A model generated the notes under the pieces. That model saw only the letters and a list, made by a program, of their open reading frames with translations, was not told the origin of the DNA and made no database searches. Shown one piece after another: positions 9,714 through 19,184 of a stretch of 64,000 bases of DNA (position 1 is its first letter; each line of letters opens with the position of its first letter). The translations under genes and the position numbers were made by a program. This stretch comes from Alphaproteobacteria bacterium (GTDB lineage: Bacteria; Pseudomonadota; Alphaproteobacteria; TMED109): the NCBI GenBank assembly GCA_021296265.1, contig JAGWAT010000001.1, forward strand, positions 70,639 to 134,638, written 5' to 3'.

Positions 9714-10848
9714 GCCCGGACGGGCGATCGGGGAGCCTGGCGGCCGCCCGGGCGTCTACTTCGACTACAACGCTTCAGCCCCGCTGCTCGATGTCGCCCG
9801 CGAAGCGATGGTCGAGGCGATGGGTTGCACCGGCAACGCCTCATCCATTCACGGCCACGGTCGCGCCGCGCGCCGCCTGCTGGAGGATGCGCGGGCGGCC
9901 GTGGCACAGTCTGTGGGCGCTGCTCCCCAGGACGTGGTGTTCACCTCGGGTGCGACGGAGGCGAATGCGCTGGCCTGCGCGGGACGACCGGCACGCCGCG
10001 TGCTGGCGAGCGCCATCGAGCACGATTCGGTTCGCGCGGTGGCGGGGCCTCGCCGGTCCATTCCGGTGCGCCCCGATGGCACGCTCGACCTGGTCCGCCT
10101 GACGGTGTTGCTGGAAGAGGATCCGCGTCCGGAGCTGGTGGCAATCATGCTGGCCAACAACGAGACCGGCGTTATCCAGCCCGTTGTAGAGGCCGCTGCC
10201 CTGGTGCGAGCGGCGGGGGCGCTGGTCCACTGTGACGCAGTCCAGGGTTGGCGACGCATGTCGTTCACCCTGGACAACCTCGGGGTTGATTCGCTGTCGC
10301 TTTCGGCCCACAAGGCCGGCGGGCCCAAAGGGGCGGGGGCCCTGATCGTGCGCGACGGGGTTCTGCGCCAGGCCCTGCTTCGGGGTGGCGGGCAGGAACG
10401 GGGCTGGCGTGCCGGCACCGAGAACGTGGCCGCGCTGGCTGGATTCGGTGCAGTGGCCGCTACCCAGCCCCCTGCATCGACGGCGCTCCGCGGAACGCGC
10501 GACGTCCTGGAGGACGCCGTCTGCCTCGCGGTCCCGGAGACCCACGTGATTGCCCGGCAGAGCGACCGGCTGCCGAACACGTCGATGCTGGCACTCCCCG
10601 GCCGCGATGCGGAAGCGCTCGTGATCCGGCTGGACCTTGAGGGTATTGCCGTGAGTGCGGGCTCCGCCTGTTCTTCGGGGAAGGTCGGGCCGAGTCACGT
10701 GCTGGCGGCGATGAACCTCGCACCCGAACTCGCGAGCGGCGCGATCCGGGTCAGCTTCGGGCCCGAGGCGACCCGTTCCGACGTGGATGCGTTTGTGTCC
10801 GCTTGGAGCCTGGCGGCGGCCGCCCGTGGTCGCCCGGCGCGCCGCTGA
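9679..10848 (+). CDS. Cysteine desulfurase (NifS/IscS family, class V aminotransferase fold)
   Basis: A PLP enzyme that removes sulfur from cysteine as a persulfide for Fe-S cluster or thio-cofactor assembly. The protein has 389 residues. The PLP lysine is K212 in [12 protein letters not shown], the cofactor-stacking histidine is in IEHDS (H115), and the persulfide cysteine is C331 in [10 protein letters not shown]. The short loop around that cysteine fits the IscS/NifS group I type rather than SufS. The ATG at 9679 lies inside the end of cysE, so expression is probably coupled. No scaffold gene (iscU, sufBCD) follows; the next gene, an EF-G-like GTPase, is convergent. Confidence 0.92.
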   Translation: MTQATGRGPRPEPGRAIGEPGGRPGVYFDYNASAPLLDVAREAMVEAMGCTGNASSIHGHGRAARRLLEDARAAVAQSVGAAPQDVVFTSGATEANALACAGRPARRVLASAIEHDSVRAVAGPRRSIPVRPDGTLDLVRLTVLLEEDPRPELVAIMLANNETGVIQPVVEAAALVRAAGALVHCDAVQGWRRMSFTLDNLGVDSLSLSAHKAGGPKGAGALIVRDGVLRQALLRGGGQERGWRAGTENVAALAGFGAVAATQPPASTALRGTRDVLEDAVCLAVPETHVIARQSDRLPNTSMLALPGRDAEALVIRLDLEGIAVSAGSACSSGKVGPSHVLAAMNLAPELASGAIRVSFGPEATRSDVDAFVSAWSLAAAARGRPARR

Positions 10849-10899
10849 CCGACGCGCCGGTCGCGCCGCCGGCAGCCGGCAATCTCTCTAGTGGGGTCG

Positions 10900-12933
10900 T
10901 CACCGCTCGCGCTCCTCCTTCCGGGCAGCGGCGCGCGCCTGCACGATCTCGTCCGCGATTCGTCCGGTGATCTCGTTCAGGTGATCGAACTCCGCGTGGT
11001 AGGTCCCCACTCCTTGGCTGAGCGAACGCAGTTCGATGATCAGGTCGTGGAGTTCCGACTGGGGCATGTGCGCCTGGAGGGAATCCCAGCCGTGCCAGCC
11101 TTCCTTCGGCTCGAACCCGAGAATCTGGCCACGGCGGACACTGATCAGGCCGTGCACTTTGTTGGTGTACTCGGACGGCACGTCGATCGTCACCTTGGCG
11201 ATGGGCTCGAGCAGCACTGGTCCACACTTCGGCATGCCCTCGGTCATGGCCACCCGCGCCGCCAGCTTGAATGACATTTCGTTGCTGTCCACGGAATGGA
11301 ACTGGCCGTCAGTCAGGGTGACCGCAAAGTCCACCACGGGAAATCCCAGCGGGCCCTCGACGGCGAATTCCTTGACGCCGGTCTCGACGGCGGGGATGTA
11401 CTGCCGCGGCACGGAACCCCCGACGATCTTGTCGGCGAACTCGAAGCCACTCCCGCGGGTGCGCGGCGTGATGTCGACGACGACGTCCCCGAACATGCCG
11501 TGGCCACCCGTCTGGCGCTTGAAGCGGCCGTGCTGGGTCACAGGTTTCCGGATGGTCTCCTTGTAGGGGACGTTCGGACGCGCCGCCGTCGCCGTCACGT
11601 TGTACTTGGACCGGAGCTTGTCCAGCGAGATCTGCAGATGGATGTCGCCCTGGCCCAGGAGCACCAGCTCGTGGGTGTCCTCGTTTTGCTCGTAGGTGAG
11701 CGATGGGTCTTCCTCGTTGAGGCGCTGCAGGCCGCCGGTCAGCTTGACCTCGTCGCTCCGGTTCTCCGGGGTGATGGCGAGGCTGTAGACGGGCGCCAGC
11801 GGCTCCGGCCAGTCGGAACGGTCGGCCGAATCGGCGCCGACCCGCAGGACGTCGCCGGTGCGCACGATCTCCATGCGGCCCAGGCCGACGATATCGCCGA
11901 AGGCCGCTTTCGAGATCTTGTCGGCCTGGCTGCCAACCATGGTCTGGAGGCTGCCGATCCTGGCCCCGCCCAGTGTCTGGCCATCCGAAACGGTGCCGCT
12001 CCACACTCGCGCCAGCGAGATCTTGCCGCTGTGCTGGGCATGAAATGTTTTGAAGACCTGAACTGCGGCCTCGCCGTTCGGATCGAAACCGAGCTTGGCG
12101 GCGCGCTGTTCGGGCCGGGGCGCATCGTGGCGCAGGGCCTTGAGCAACCGACGCACGCCGTGACTCCGCTCGGCGGACCCGAAGAAGACGGGAATCACGT
12201 CACCGTCGCGCATGATCTTGGCCGCCTTTTCGTAGACCTCGTCGGCTTCCGGGACTTCCTCCTCGAGCAGTTTCTCAAGGATGGCATCGTCGAAATCGAC
12301 GAGTACCTCCAGCATTTCCTCGCGGGCGAGCGTGACCTCGTCAGCCAGCGCCTCGGGGAATTCGATTTCCTCGGATTCCTTCCCGTCGACATACGAGTAC
12401 GCGCGCCGGCTCGTGAGGTCGACGTAGCCGACTACCGTCTCGCCGTCTGTGATCGGGTACTCCCGCATCAACATCGGCGTGCCGGACGCTTCCTTCAGCG
12501 CCGCCACCACGTCGGGAATCGATTCCGTTAGGTTGTCCACCTTGTTGATGAAGACCATGTAGGGGACCTGGCGGGCCTGCAGGGCCTGGATGATGGGCGT
12601 CAGCGTCACGGCCCGGCTGAGTGAGGGCTCCATCACCAGCACGGCGATGTCGGTGACATGAAGGGCGTTCTGGGTCTCCTGCATCAACTCGATCGATCCC
12701 GGGCAGTCGAGCACGGTCCAGGCATCCCCGAGATACGTCAACCGCGCCGGAGTGAGTTCGGTGCTCATGTTGCGGGCGCGCGCCTCGTCCGCCGAATCCC
12801 CGACGGTCGTTCCGTCCTTCACGGAGCCCCGGCGGCTGATCGCTTCCGTCGCGAGGAGCATGCTCTCGAGAAGAGTCGTTTTGCCGCTGAGGTAGGGGCC
12901 GACCAGTGCGGCGCAACGGGCTCGTTCAGACAT
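10900..12933 (-). CDS. EF-G-like translational GTPase paralogue
   Basis: A 677-residue EF-G homologue with all five domains recognisable, separate from the canonical fusA at 34218. G1 is GPYLSGKT (residues 12-19), G4 is NKVD (130-133), and a GSAERSHGV segment fills G5. The G3 motif reads DCPGS (76-80) where true EF-G has DTPGH, so the catalytic histidine is missing. The switch I RGITI motif is also not conserved. Domain IV keeps the KRQTGGHGMFGDV segment. The family is widespread in alphaproteobacteria but its job is not settled; a ribosome-associated role is inferred. The ATG at 12933 has GGAG upstream on the minus strand; the open frame extends 39 codons further without family similarity. 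Confidence 0.88.
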   Translation of the reverse strand: MSERARCAALVGPYLSGKTTLLESMLLATEAISRRGSVKDGTTVGDSADEARARNMSTELTPARLTYLGDAWTVLDCPGSIELMQETQNALHVTDIAVLVMEPSLSRAVTLTPIIQALQARQVPYMVFINKVDNLTESIPDVVAALKEASGTPMLMREYPITDGETVVGYVDLTSRRAYSYVDGKESEEIEFPEALADEVTLAREEMLEVLVDFDDAILEKLLEEEVPEADEVYEKAAKIMRDGDVIPVFFGSAERSHGVRRLLKALRHDAPRPEQRAAKLGFDPNGEAAVQVFKTFHAQHSGKISLARVWSGTVSDGQTLGGARIGSLQTMVGSQADKISKAAFGDIVGLGRMEIVRTGDVLRVGADSADRSDWPEPLAPVYSLAITPENRSDEVKLTGGLQRLNEEDPSLTYEQNEDTHELVLLGQGDIHLQISLDKLRSKYNVTATAARPNVPYKETIRKPVTQHGRFKRQTGGHGMFGDVVVDITPRTRGSGFEFADKIVGGSVPRQYIPAVETGVKEFAVEGPLGFPVVDFAVTLTDGQFHSVDSNEMSFKLAARVAMTEGMPKCGPVLLEPIAKVTIDVPSEYTNKVHGLISVRRGQILGFEPKEGWHGWDSLQAHMPQSELHDLIIELRSLSQGVGTYHAEFDHLNEITGRIADEIVQARAAARKEERER

Positions 12934-13347
12934 AGGGTTCTCCAGTGCTCGGAATGCTTCCTCTGTCGTGGCGGTTCCGGCAGGTGCTCCAAGCATCGGC
13001 CCGACAGTGCTTCGTGAATCCAGCCATTGTTGCTGGATGGGTGCTGGCAATCAATGGATTGGGCAACGGCCGCGCCGCCCGGTCAGCGGTGCGTACAACG
13101 ACCACCGTGCGCACGGTCGGCGAGGGAAACGCGCCGTGCGGATCGATCGACTGCAATGCGCGCCGCCATGCCCGCGAAGCGTGCCCCGTCCCGCGGGCCC
13201 GATCGTCCGGGCAGCGCTTGAAGGCGTTCCTTCGACCGCGTCAGGTGCCGCTCCGTCCGTCCGTGCGTTGGGAACTCCGTGGCGGTCCGTAGCGTGATCG
13301 GCGCTGGCGGCCGGGCGGGCACGTTGCCGGCTCCGCCCGGGATCCCG
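12934..13347. other. Intergenic region upstream of the EF-G-like gene
   Basis: A 414-bp gap between two minus-strand genes. Open frames cross it on both strands but none has a plausible start and family-like composition. A 7-bp inverted repeat (CGCACGG...CCGTGCG, about 13108-13138) is the only structure I noticed. It must contain the promoter of the EF-G-like gene and possibly the end of the upstream transcript; I could not identify either. Confidence 0.5.
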
Positions 13348-14445
13348 TCAGGCGATTTGCAGGAACTGGCGGATGAGCCCCGCCGTCGCGTCCGGGCGCT
13401 CCTGCTGGACCCAGTGACCCGCCCCCTCGACCAGATGCACGGCACGCATGTCCGCACAGGCTGTCGTCTGCATCCGTTCGAAGGCTCCGGGCGCCTGGTG
13501 CACGCCCCAGTCTGCGGCCCCGGCGATGAATGCGGACGGCACCTGCACGGCGGCTCCGGCATAGAGCCTCAGCTCGTCGAGATGACCGGGATCCAGCATC
13601 ACTCTGTACCAGTTGAGGCCGCCCTGGAAGCCAGTGCGGTCGAACTCTTCCGCATATACCGTGAGCTCGGTATCGGTCAGCCAGGGAGCCTCCCGGTCAG
13701 GCGCGTGGTGGGCGACGGTGGCGGCCATCGTTTCGTGGTAGTCCATCACGTAGTAGGTCGGCAGCTTGGCCAGCTCTTCGGCGGTCCAGGCGGTCAGCGG
13801 GAACGGGCGGTTGTCCGGCCAGTCGGCACTCTTCTGGTGCGCGTAGGCACGCAGGAACGCGTGAATACCGGCAGGCGCCTCCCGCATGTCACGATCGGCG
13901 GCGGGGGTCGTGTAGTAATACTGGTAGTGCTTGCGCGGACGGGGCAGCGCCTCCAACGCGGGTTCCACCGCGAGCACGGCGGGTAGATCGCGACCCGACC
14001 GAGTGCCGGCGACCGGGGCGCTCATCAGGATCAGGCGGTGGAACAGGTCGGGCCGGGTGAGTGCGCTGTGGTACGCCACCATCGCGCCAAAGTCATGGCC
14101 GATTACGGCTTCGAACGATTCGACCCCGATCGCCGACCGGAGCCCCACGACATCCTTGACCAGGTTCAGAAACCGGTAGGGGACCAGATCGTCGTCGTAG
14201 TGCGCGGGCGCCACGGCGGTGCGACCGTATCCGCGCTGGTCGGGTGCCAGGACGTGATAGCCGGCATCGGCCAGCAGGACCATCACCTTGCGCCAGCTGT
14301 AGGCGAGTTCCGGAAAACCGTGCAGCAGGAGCAGGCTGGGAGAACCGGCGTCGCCGGCTTCGAGCACGTGCATGGCCAGACCGTTGTCGTTGTCCACCAC
14401 GCGGGAACGGATCGTTCCCGGAAGGGAGGCGTGCGGGTAGGTCAT
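13348..14445 (-). CDS. Alpha/beta hydrolase, epoxide-hydrolase/haloalkane-dehalogenase type
   Basis: A 365-residue hydrolase with an Asp nucleophile. The oxyanion motif HGFPE is at 42-46, the nucleophile D118 is in IGHDFGA, an aromatic-rich lid region follows, the acid lies in GAADWG and the base histidine in GAGHWVQQERP. HGFPE with an Asp nucleophile and a Tyr-rich lid favours a soluble epoxide hydrolase over an esterase; the substrate is unknown. It is the last gene of the minus-strand operon running from 19028, with a 64-bp gap after the acyl-CoA ligase gene. Confidence 0.85.
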   Translation of the reverse strand: MTYPHASLPGTIRSRVVDNDNGLAMHVLEAGDAGSPSLLLLHGFPELAYSWRKVMVLLADAGYHVLAPDQRGYGRTAVAPAHYDDDLVPYRFLNLVKDVVGLRSAIGVESFEAVIGHDFGAMVAYHSALTRPDLFHRLILMSAPVAGTRSGRDLPAVLAVEPALEALPRPRKHYQYYYTTPAADRDMREAPAGIHAFLRAYAHQKSADWPDNRPFPLTAWTAEELAKLPTYYVMDYHETMAATVAHHAPDREAPWLTDTELTVYAEEFDRTGFQGGLNWYRVMLDPGHLDELRLYAGAAVQVPSAFIAGAADWGVHQAPGAFERMQTTACADMRAVHLVEGAGHWVQQERPDATAGLIRQFLQIA

Positions 14446-14509
14446 GGAGGCTCCTTCTTGGGGGGGCGGGGCGCTGGCAGTCCGATGCGTCGGCCGCGTG
14501 CCGGACCGG

Positions 14510-16132
14510 TTACCGCGCGGGTTCGGGGGTCTCGGCCAGGACGCGGGCGCGCAGTGCCGACTTGACGATCTTGCCGTTGGCGTTGCGCGGGAGCGGCTCC
14601 GTCTGCAGCGTGAAGGTCTCGGGGACCTTGTAGTCGGCGACCCGCGCGGCGGCGAAACTTGCGAGTTCCCGGGCGGTGGGTTCGCCCGCAGCGACCGCGA
14701 CGAACGCGTGCACCCGCTCGCCGAGCACCGGGCAGGGCCGCGCGACGACCGCGGCTTCCACGACTCCGGGATGCTGGGCCAGCAGACCCTCCACTTCGGC
14801 CGAATACACCTTGTATCCCGCCCGGTTGATCATGTCCTTGCTGCGATCCAGCACCTCGACGTAACCGTCGGCATCGATCCTGCCGATGTCCCCGGATCGC
14901 CAGCTGCCGTCACCGAACGTCGCGCGGGTAACCTCGGGCAGGTTCCAGTAGCCGGGAACGACCATCGGCCCGCCGATCCGGAGTTCGCCGACGCTGCCGG
15001 GGGGCAGGTCCCGGCCATCGTCATCGCACACCCGGATGTCGCCGCAGTGGACGGGGAGCCCGACGCTGTCGCGCCGGCGCACTGCGTCAGCGGCCGGCAG
15101 CAGGGTCGCCGGGGAGGTGGTCTCCGTGGACCCATAGGCGTTCATCAGTTCGAGTCCGGGCAGCCGGCGGTGGATCTCCTCGATCAGTGCCGTCGGCATC
15201 GGGGCGCCGCCATAGGCGCCGATCCGCAGGTGGGGAAGCGATGCGGCGTCCAGTTCGCCGGTGCGCAGCATGAGGTTGTACATCGCCGGCACCATGACCG
15301 TGTGGGTGACACGCTCGCCGCGCAGCAGCCCGATGGCCGCGTCGGCCTTGAACGCCCGCTGCACGATGATGGCTCCCGCGCACGCGAACAGGGTGAGGAT
15401 CTGGGCGACGAGACCCGTGATATGGGTGAACGGGACGGCCAGTAGCGTGCGTTCGAGCGTGTTCCTGAGGCGCATCGTACGGAGGTAGTGGATGATGCTG
15501 TGCGCCAGGTTGAAATGCGTGATCATCGCGCCTTTCGGGCGGCCGGTGGTGCCGGACGTGTACATGAGGAAGGCAAGCGCTTCCTCGCCGCCGGCTGGCG
15601 GCGGCACTTCCGCCGCGCCGTCGGTCACGTCGAAGACCTCCCCGGTGCCGGAGTCGCCCACGGAAAAGACGTGGCGCAGGTGCGGCGTGTTCCGTTTTCC
15701 GGGGATGCGGGCGGCGAGCGTGTCCTCCACGATGAGCGCCCGGGCACCGCTGTCGTTCAGCATGTAGTCGACTTCGTCGGTCTGCAGCCGATGTCCGAGT
15801 GGCACGGCGACGAATTCGCCCCGGAGGCAGGCAGCCACGCCGACGACGGCCTCCCAGCGGTTGCCGGACCAGATTCCGACCCGATCGCCGCGGGTCAGGC
15901 CGCGGCGACACATGGCCGCTGCCATGCGTTCGGCGTGCTGCAGCAGGTCGCGGTAGGAGAAGCGCGTCCCGCCGTCGACGACGGCTTCGCCGTCCGGATT
16001 GCGCTCGGCGGCGGCGCCGAGCATCGTCCCGATGTTGCCCGGGCGCGCCGCGAAACAGGTGAGCGTGCGTCCGAAGTGCTGTTCGGTGGTCAGCCCGTCG
16101 GGGTCAATGGCACGCCAGCCGACCGGGCTCAC
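14510..16132 (-). CDS. AMP-forming acyl-CoA synthetase/ligase
   Basis: Activates a carboxylic acid to its CoA thioester through an acyl-adenylate. It has 540 residues from the chosen GTG. The P-loop is YTSGTTGRPKGAM, the acyl-pocket motif is LMNAYGSTETTSP, the adenylate motif is WRSGDIGRIDADGYVEVLDR, and the C-terminal catalytic lysine is in PRNANGKIVK. The GTG at 16132 overlaps the kinase stop codon as GTGA, implying translational coupling; another GTG at 16159 is possible. The context (kinase, acyl-CoA dehydrogenase) suggests it feeds a medium-chain or hydroxylated acid into CoA catabolism. Substrate range cannot be read from sequence. Confidence 0.9.
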   Translation of the reverse strand: MSPVGWRAIDPDGLTTEQHFGRTLTCFAARPGNIGTMLGAAAERNPDGEAVVDGGTRFSYRDLLQHAERMAAAMCRRGLTRGDRVGIWSGNRWEAVVGVAACLRGEFVAVPLGHRLQTDEVDYMLNDSGARALIVEDTLAARIPGKRNTPHLRHVFSVGDSGTGEVFDVTDGAAEVPPPAGGEEALAFLMYTSGTTGRPKGAMITHFNLAHSIIHYLRTMRLRNTLERTLLAVPFTHITGLVAQILTLFACAGAIIVQRAFKADAAIGLLRGERVTHTVMVPAMYNLMLRTGELDAASLPHLRIGAYGGAPMPTALIEEIHRRLPGLELMNAYGSTETTSPATLLPAADAVRRRDSVGLPVHCGDIRVCDDDGRDLPPGSVGELRIGGPMVVPGYWNLPEVTRATFGDGSWRSGDIGRIDADGYVEVLDRSKDMINRAGYKVYSAEVEGLLAQHPGVVEAAVVARPCPVLGERVHAFVAVAAGEPTARELASFAAARVADYKVPETFTLQTEPLPRNANGKIVKSALRARVLAETPEPAR

Positions 16133-17172
16133 GGAGCGCTGCCGGCCACCAGTGCCCACGCGGTCCGCGCGTACGGAACCGTCTGTGCACCCACCTCCTG
16201 GGCGTTGGCCGAGCTGGCGTTGCCACCAAGCCCGCGCGCGAGGACGCCTTCCGAAATGGCCGCAAACCGGAACATCGAAAAGGCAACGTAGAAGTGGGGA
16301 TCGATCGGTTTCCGGCCGCTGCGCCGACAGTAGTCTGCGACGTAGCTCGCTTGATCAGGAATACCGTATTCGGGTGGCAGCCCCATGATGCCGTGGCGGA
16401 TAGACTGCGGGATCTGGAAGCCGGAGATGTTGTACCCGAGGTCCCCCAGGGGATGCCCGAGGGTCGAGAGTTCCCAGTCGAGTACGCCGATGATCTCCGG
16501 TCGGTCAGGGGCGAATATCAGGTTCCCCAGGCGGTAGTCGCCGTGCACCACGCTGGTCTCGTCGCCGGGCGGAATGTTCGCGGGCAGCCACTCGATCAGC
16601 CGGTCCATCTCCGGGACCTCGCGTGTCCGGCTGAGTTCCCACTGCCTGGTCCAGCGCGCGATCTGCCGCGCGAAGTAGTTCCCGGGGCGCCCGAAATCGC
16701 CCAGCCCGGCCGCCGCGGGATCGACCGCGTGGATGGCCGCCAGCGTGCGGTTCATGGCGTCGTAGAGCGCCGCCCGGTCCGCGGGCTCCACCTCCGGCAG
16801 CAGCGGGTCGTCGAAAACCCGCCCCCGCAGGCATTCCATCACGTAGAACGGGGTGCCGATGATCGCGGCGTCGTCGCAGTAGAGGTACATCTCGGGCACC
16901 GGCACCCCCTGGTTCCGAAGCGCAGCCTGAACCCGGTACTCCCGGTCCACGGCGTGCGCTGACGGCAGGAGTTCTCCCGGCGGCTTCTTCCGCAGCACCC
17001 AGATCGTGCCGTTCCCTTCGAGCGCGAACGTGGGGTTGGACTGGCCGCCGTGGAACTGGCGAACGCGGTCGAGTCGGGTGAACCCGGGGAGCCGGTTAGC
17101 CAGGTAGTTGGCAAGCGCGTCTTCGTCAAAGCGGTGCGCACCGCGTACCTCGATGAGCCCTTGGACGGTCAT
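16129..17172 (-). CDS. APH-type phosphotransferase (LvaA/ACAD10-11 kinase-like)
   Basis: A 347-residue aminoglycoside-phosphotransferase-fold kinase. N-lobe motifs include FHGGQSNPTFAL and WVLRKKPPGELLPSAH; the Brenner catalytic loop is VVHGDYRLGNLIF and the metal aspartate is in GVLDWELSTLGHPLGDLGY. This is the subgroup that travels with acyl-CoA dehydrogenases and phosphorylates hydroxyacyl-CoAs (for example LvaA, or the kinase domain of ACAD10/11), not the antibiotic-resistance subgroup. It starts at ATG 17172, overlapping the preceding gene by 4 bp (ATGA), and is itself overlapped by the ligase. See the operon finding for the proposed pathway. Confidence 0.88.
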   Translation of the reverse strand: MTVQGLIEVRGAHRFDEDALANYLANRLPGFTRLDRVRQFHGGQSNPTFALEGNGTIWVLRKKPPGELLPSAHAVDREYRVQAALRNQGVPVPEMYLYCDDAAIIGTPFYVMECLRGRVFDDPLLPEVEPADRAALYDAMNRTLAAIHAVDPAAAGLGDFGRPGNYFARQIARWTRQWELSRTREVPEMDRLIEWLPANIPPGDETSVVHGDYRLGNLIFAPDRPEIIGVLDWELSTLGHPLGDLGYNISGFQIPQSIRHGIMGLPPEYGIPDQASYVADYCRRSGRKPIDPHFYVAFSMFRFAAISEGVLARGLGGNASSANAQEVGAQTVPYARTAWALVAGSAP

Positions 17173-17813
17173 GACACAAGCCGTTTTCGCATCGCGAACG
17201 CGACTAGGACCAGCGCCGCTGCCGCCAGCGCGCCGTACCGGATCCGCGCCTGTTCCAGGATGGTCTCGGCTCGGTTCCGGCCACGCGTGAGCGCCCCTTC
17301 CACTCGAGACTGTGCCTGGGACAGCACCCCGTCGAGGTCGCGTGCCGCCGCGCCGACTGCTTCCAAGCGCGCACCTTCGCGCGGACTGTCGGCAAGCGCT
17401 TCCGCCCCAGCCACGACTTCGCCTACGGCCTGCGCCACCAGCTGGACGGCACCGGCATTGGTGGCGCGTTCCTCGTCCGGCAGGATCGAACCTGCGCCCT
17501 CGAGATAGCGATTGAGCGCCTCGCTCTTCCGGGCCAGGGCGCGCGCACCGTCGACGATCTCGCGTGCCGCCCCGGTGTCGACCGCCGAACCCTCCATCAA
17601 GAGTCGATTGGCGGCGCGATGGAAGGCCGCGTCCCGGTCAGCGCGCTCCAGGGCCAGCCCTTGGAGGCGGCTGAGCAGGCCCAGTCGCACTTCGGTCTGC
17701 CGCGCCGCGTCGCCGCCCAGCTCGGTGAGCGCGTGGTTGGCCACCCCGAGCGCGACGAACAGGGCCAGCCCCGCCAGGGCTGCCAGATGATGCGCGCGTA
17801 CCCGCTGCCACAT
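17169..17813 (-). CDS. Unknown protein with two membrane segments and a helical periplasmic domain
   Basis: A 214-residue protein I do not recognise. One membrane helix near residues 9-25 and a second near 191-207 flank a roughly 165-residue Ala/Arg/Glu-rich helical stretch that looks like a four-helix-bundle sensor domain of the chemoreceptor type. No HAMP, kinase or methyl-accepting domain follows; the protein ends in RKRLVS right after the second helix. It lies between the acyl-CoA dehydrogenase (12-bp gap) and the kinase (ATGA overlap), so it is almost certainly co-translated with them. It could be a scaffold or a membrane tether for the pathway; that is speculation. Confidence 0.7.
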   Translation of the reverse strand: MWQRVRAHHLAALAGLALFVALGVANHALTELGGDAARQTEVRLGLLSRLQGLALERADRDAAFHRAANRLLMEGSAVDTGAAREIVDGARALARKSEALNRYLEGAGSILPDEERATNAGAVQLVAQAVGEVVAGAEALADSPREGARLEAVGAAARDLDGVLSQAQSRVEGALTRGRNRAETILEQARIRYGALAAAALVLVAFAMRKRLVS

Positions 17814-17825
17814 GGTCGGGTGCGA

Positions 17826-19028
17826 TCAGTTGTAGCGCCGCAGTTCCAGCTTCGCGATCTGGTTGCGGTGCACCTCGTCGGGCCCGTCGGCAAGCCGCAG
17901 GGTCCGGGCGTTGGCGTAGGCCTCGGCCAGCCCGAAGTCGCTCGTGACACCGCCGCCGCCGTGCGCCTGGATCGCCCAGTCGACCACCTTGCAGGCCATG
18001 AGCGGGGTCGCCACTTTGATCATGGCGATTTCCTTGCGGGCTTCCTTGTTGCCAACCGTGTCCATCCGCCAGGCCGAGTGGAGCACCAGGAGTCGTGCCT
18101 GGTCGATGGCAATCCGCGCTTCCGCGATGCGTTCCTGGGTGACCGTCTGCTCCGAGATCGGCCGGCCGAAGGTGACGCGTGACTTCACGCGCTTGCACAT
18201 CTTCTCAAGGGCCCGTTCCGCCAGACCAATGAGCCGCATGCAGTGGTGGATCCGGCCCGGCCCGAGGCGTCCCTGGGCGATTTCGAACCCGCGCCCTTCG
18301 CCCAGTAGCATGTTGCTCGCGGGCACGCGCACGTCCTTGAAGATGACCTCCGCGTGGCCGTGCGGTGCGTCGTCGAAGCCGAATACCGGCAGGTGCCGGA
18401 CGACGTTGACGCCAGGCGTCCGAAGCGGCACCAGCACCATCGACTGCTGCTTGTGACGGTCGGGATTCGCCGGGTCGGTCTTGCCCATGACGATGAGGAT
18501 CTGGCAGCGCGGTGAGAGTGCTCCCGATGTCCACCACTTGCGGCCGTTGATCACGTACTCGTCGCCATCTCGCTCGATCCTGCACTCAATGTTGGTGGCG
18601 TCCGAGGACGCCACCTCGGGTTCGGTCATGGCGAACGCCGAGCGGATCTCGCCGTTGAGCAGCGGGACCAGCCATTCGTCCTGCTGCGCCTTGGTCCCGT
18701 ACCGGGCCAGCACCTCCATGTTGCCGGTGTCGGGCGCCGAGCAGTTGAAGATCTCCGGCGCGTACTCGGAGCGTCCCATCACCTCGCACAGCGGTGCGTA
18801 CTCGAAATTGGTCAAGCCGGGCCCGAACTCTGATTCCGGGAGAAACAGGTTCCACAGGTCCGCCGCCCGCGCCCTGCCCTTGAGTTCCTCCAACAGTGGC
18901 GGGTGTGCCCATCGGTCGCCCTCTGCGATCTGGGCGCCGATCTTCTCTTCGTTCGGATAGACGTTCTCGTCCATGAACGCGCTCAGGCGCTCGAGCAGAT
19001 CGTTCGTGCGGTCGGAATATTGCAGCAT
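17826..19028 (-). CDS. Acyl-CoA dehydrogenase (LvaC/ACAD10-11-like)
   Basis: A 400-residue flavoenzyme. Family signatures are [49 protein letters not shown] and [20 protein letters not shown]. The WWTSG and [10 protein letters not shown] motifs place it with the ACAD10/11-like dehydrogenases that occur next to APH-type kinases, which is exactly its context here. The ATG at 19028 ([12 protein letters not shown]) is used; a 20-codon upstream extension is open but unlike the family. It is the first gene of the minus-strand operon and is divergent from the FAD oxidoreductase across 156 bp, where the operon promoter must lie. Confidence 0.92.
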   Translation of the reverse strand: MLQYSDRTNDLLERLSAFMDENVYPNEEKIGAQIAEGDRWAHPPLLEELKGRARAADLWNLFLPESEFGPGLTNFEYAPLCEVMGRSEYAPEIFNCSAPDTGNMEVLARYGTKAQQDEWLVPLLNGEIRSAFAMTEPEVASSDATNIECRIERDGDEYVINGRKWWTSGALSPRCQILIVMGKTDPANPDRHKQQSMVLVPLRTPGVNVVRHLPVFGFDDAPHGHAEVIFKDVRVPASNMLLGEGRGFEIAQGRLGPGRIHHCMRLIGLAERALEKMCKRVKSRVTFGRPISEQTVTQERIAEARIAIDQARLLVLHSAWRMDTVGNKEARKEIAMIKVATPLMACKVVDWAIQAHGGGGVTSDFGLAEAYANARTLRLADGPDEVHRNQIAKLELRRYN

Positions 19029-19184
19029 GGTCTCGGGGTTCCTGTGCGCGGGACGGCCGCCGGATCGCCGGATCGTGGATGGCGACAACTGACGGATATA
19101 CAGTTTCCATCGTAACCCAGCGGCGCGAGAGCGTCACCGGATCGCGACGCCGAACTGCGGGGCAACGGGACCGAGGTGCACAGG

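Noticed and set aside
12945..13292. A plus-strand open frame of about 115 codons upstream of the EF-G-like gene
   Set aside because: It has Arg/Pro-rich random-like composition, no ribosome site and no family motif; typical of GC-rich non-coding sequence.
16129..17172. The APH-fold kinase as an aminoglycoside resistance gene
   Set aside because: Context with acyl-CoA dehydrogenase and ligase and the WELSTLGHPLGD motif place it in the acyl-CoA-associated branch.
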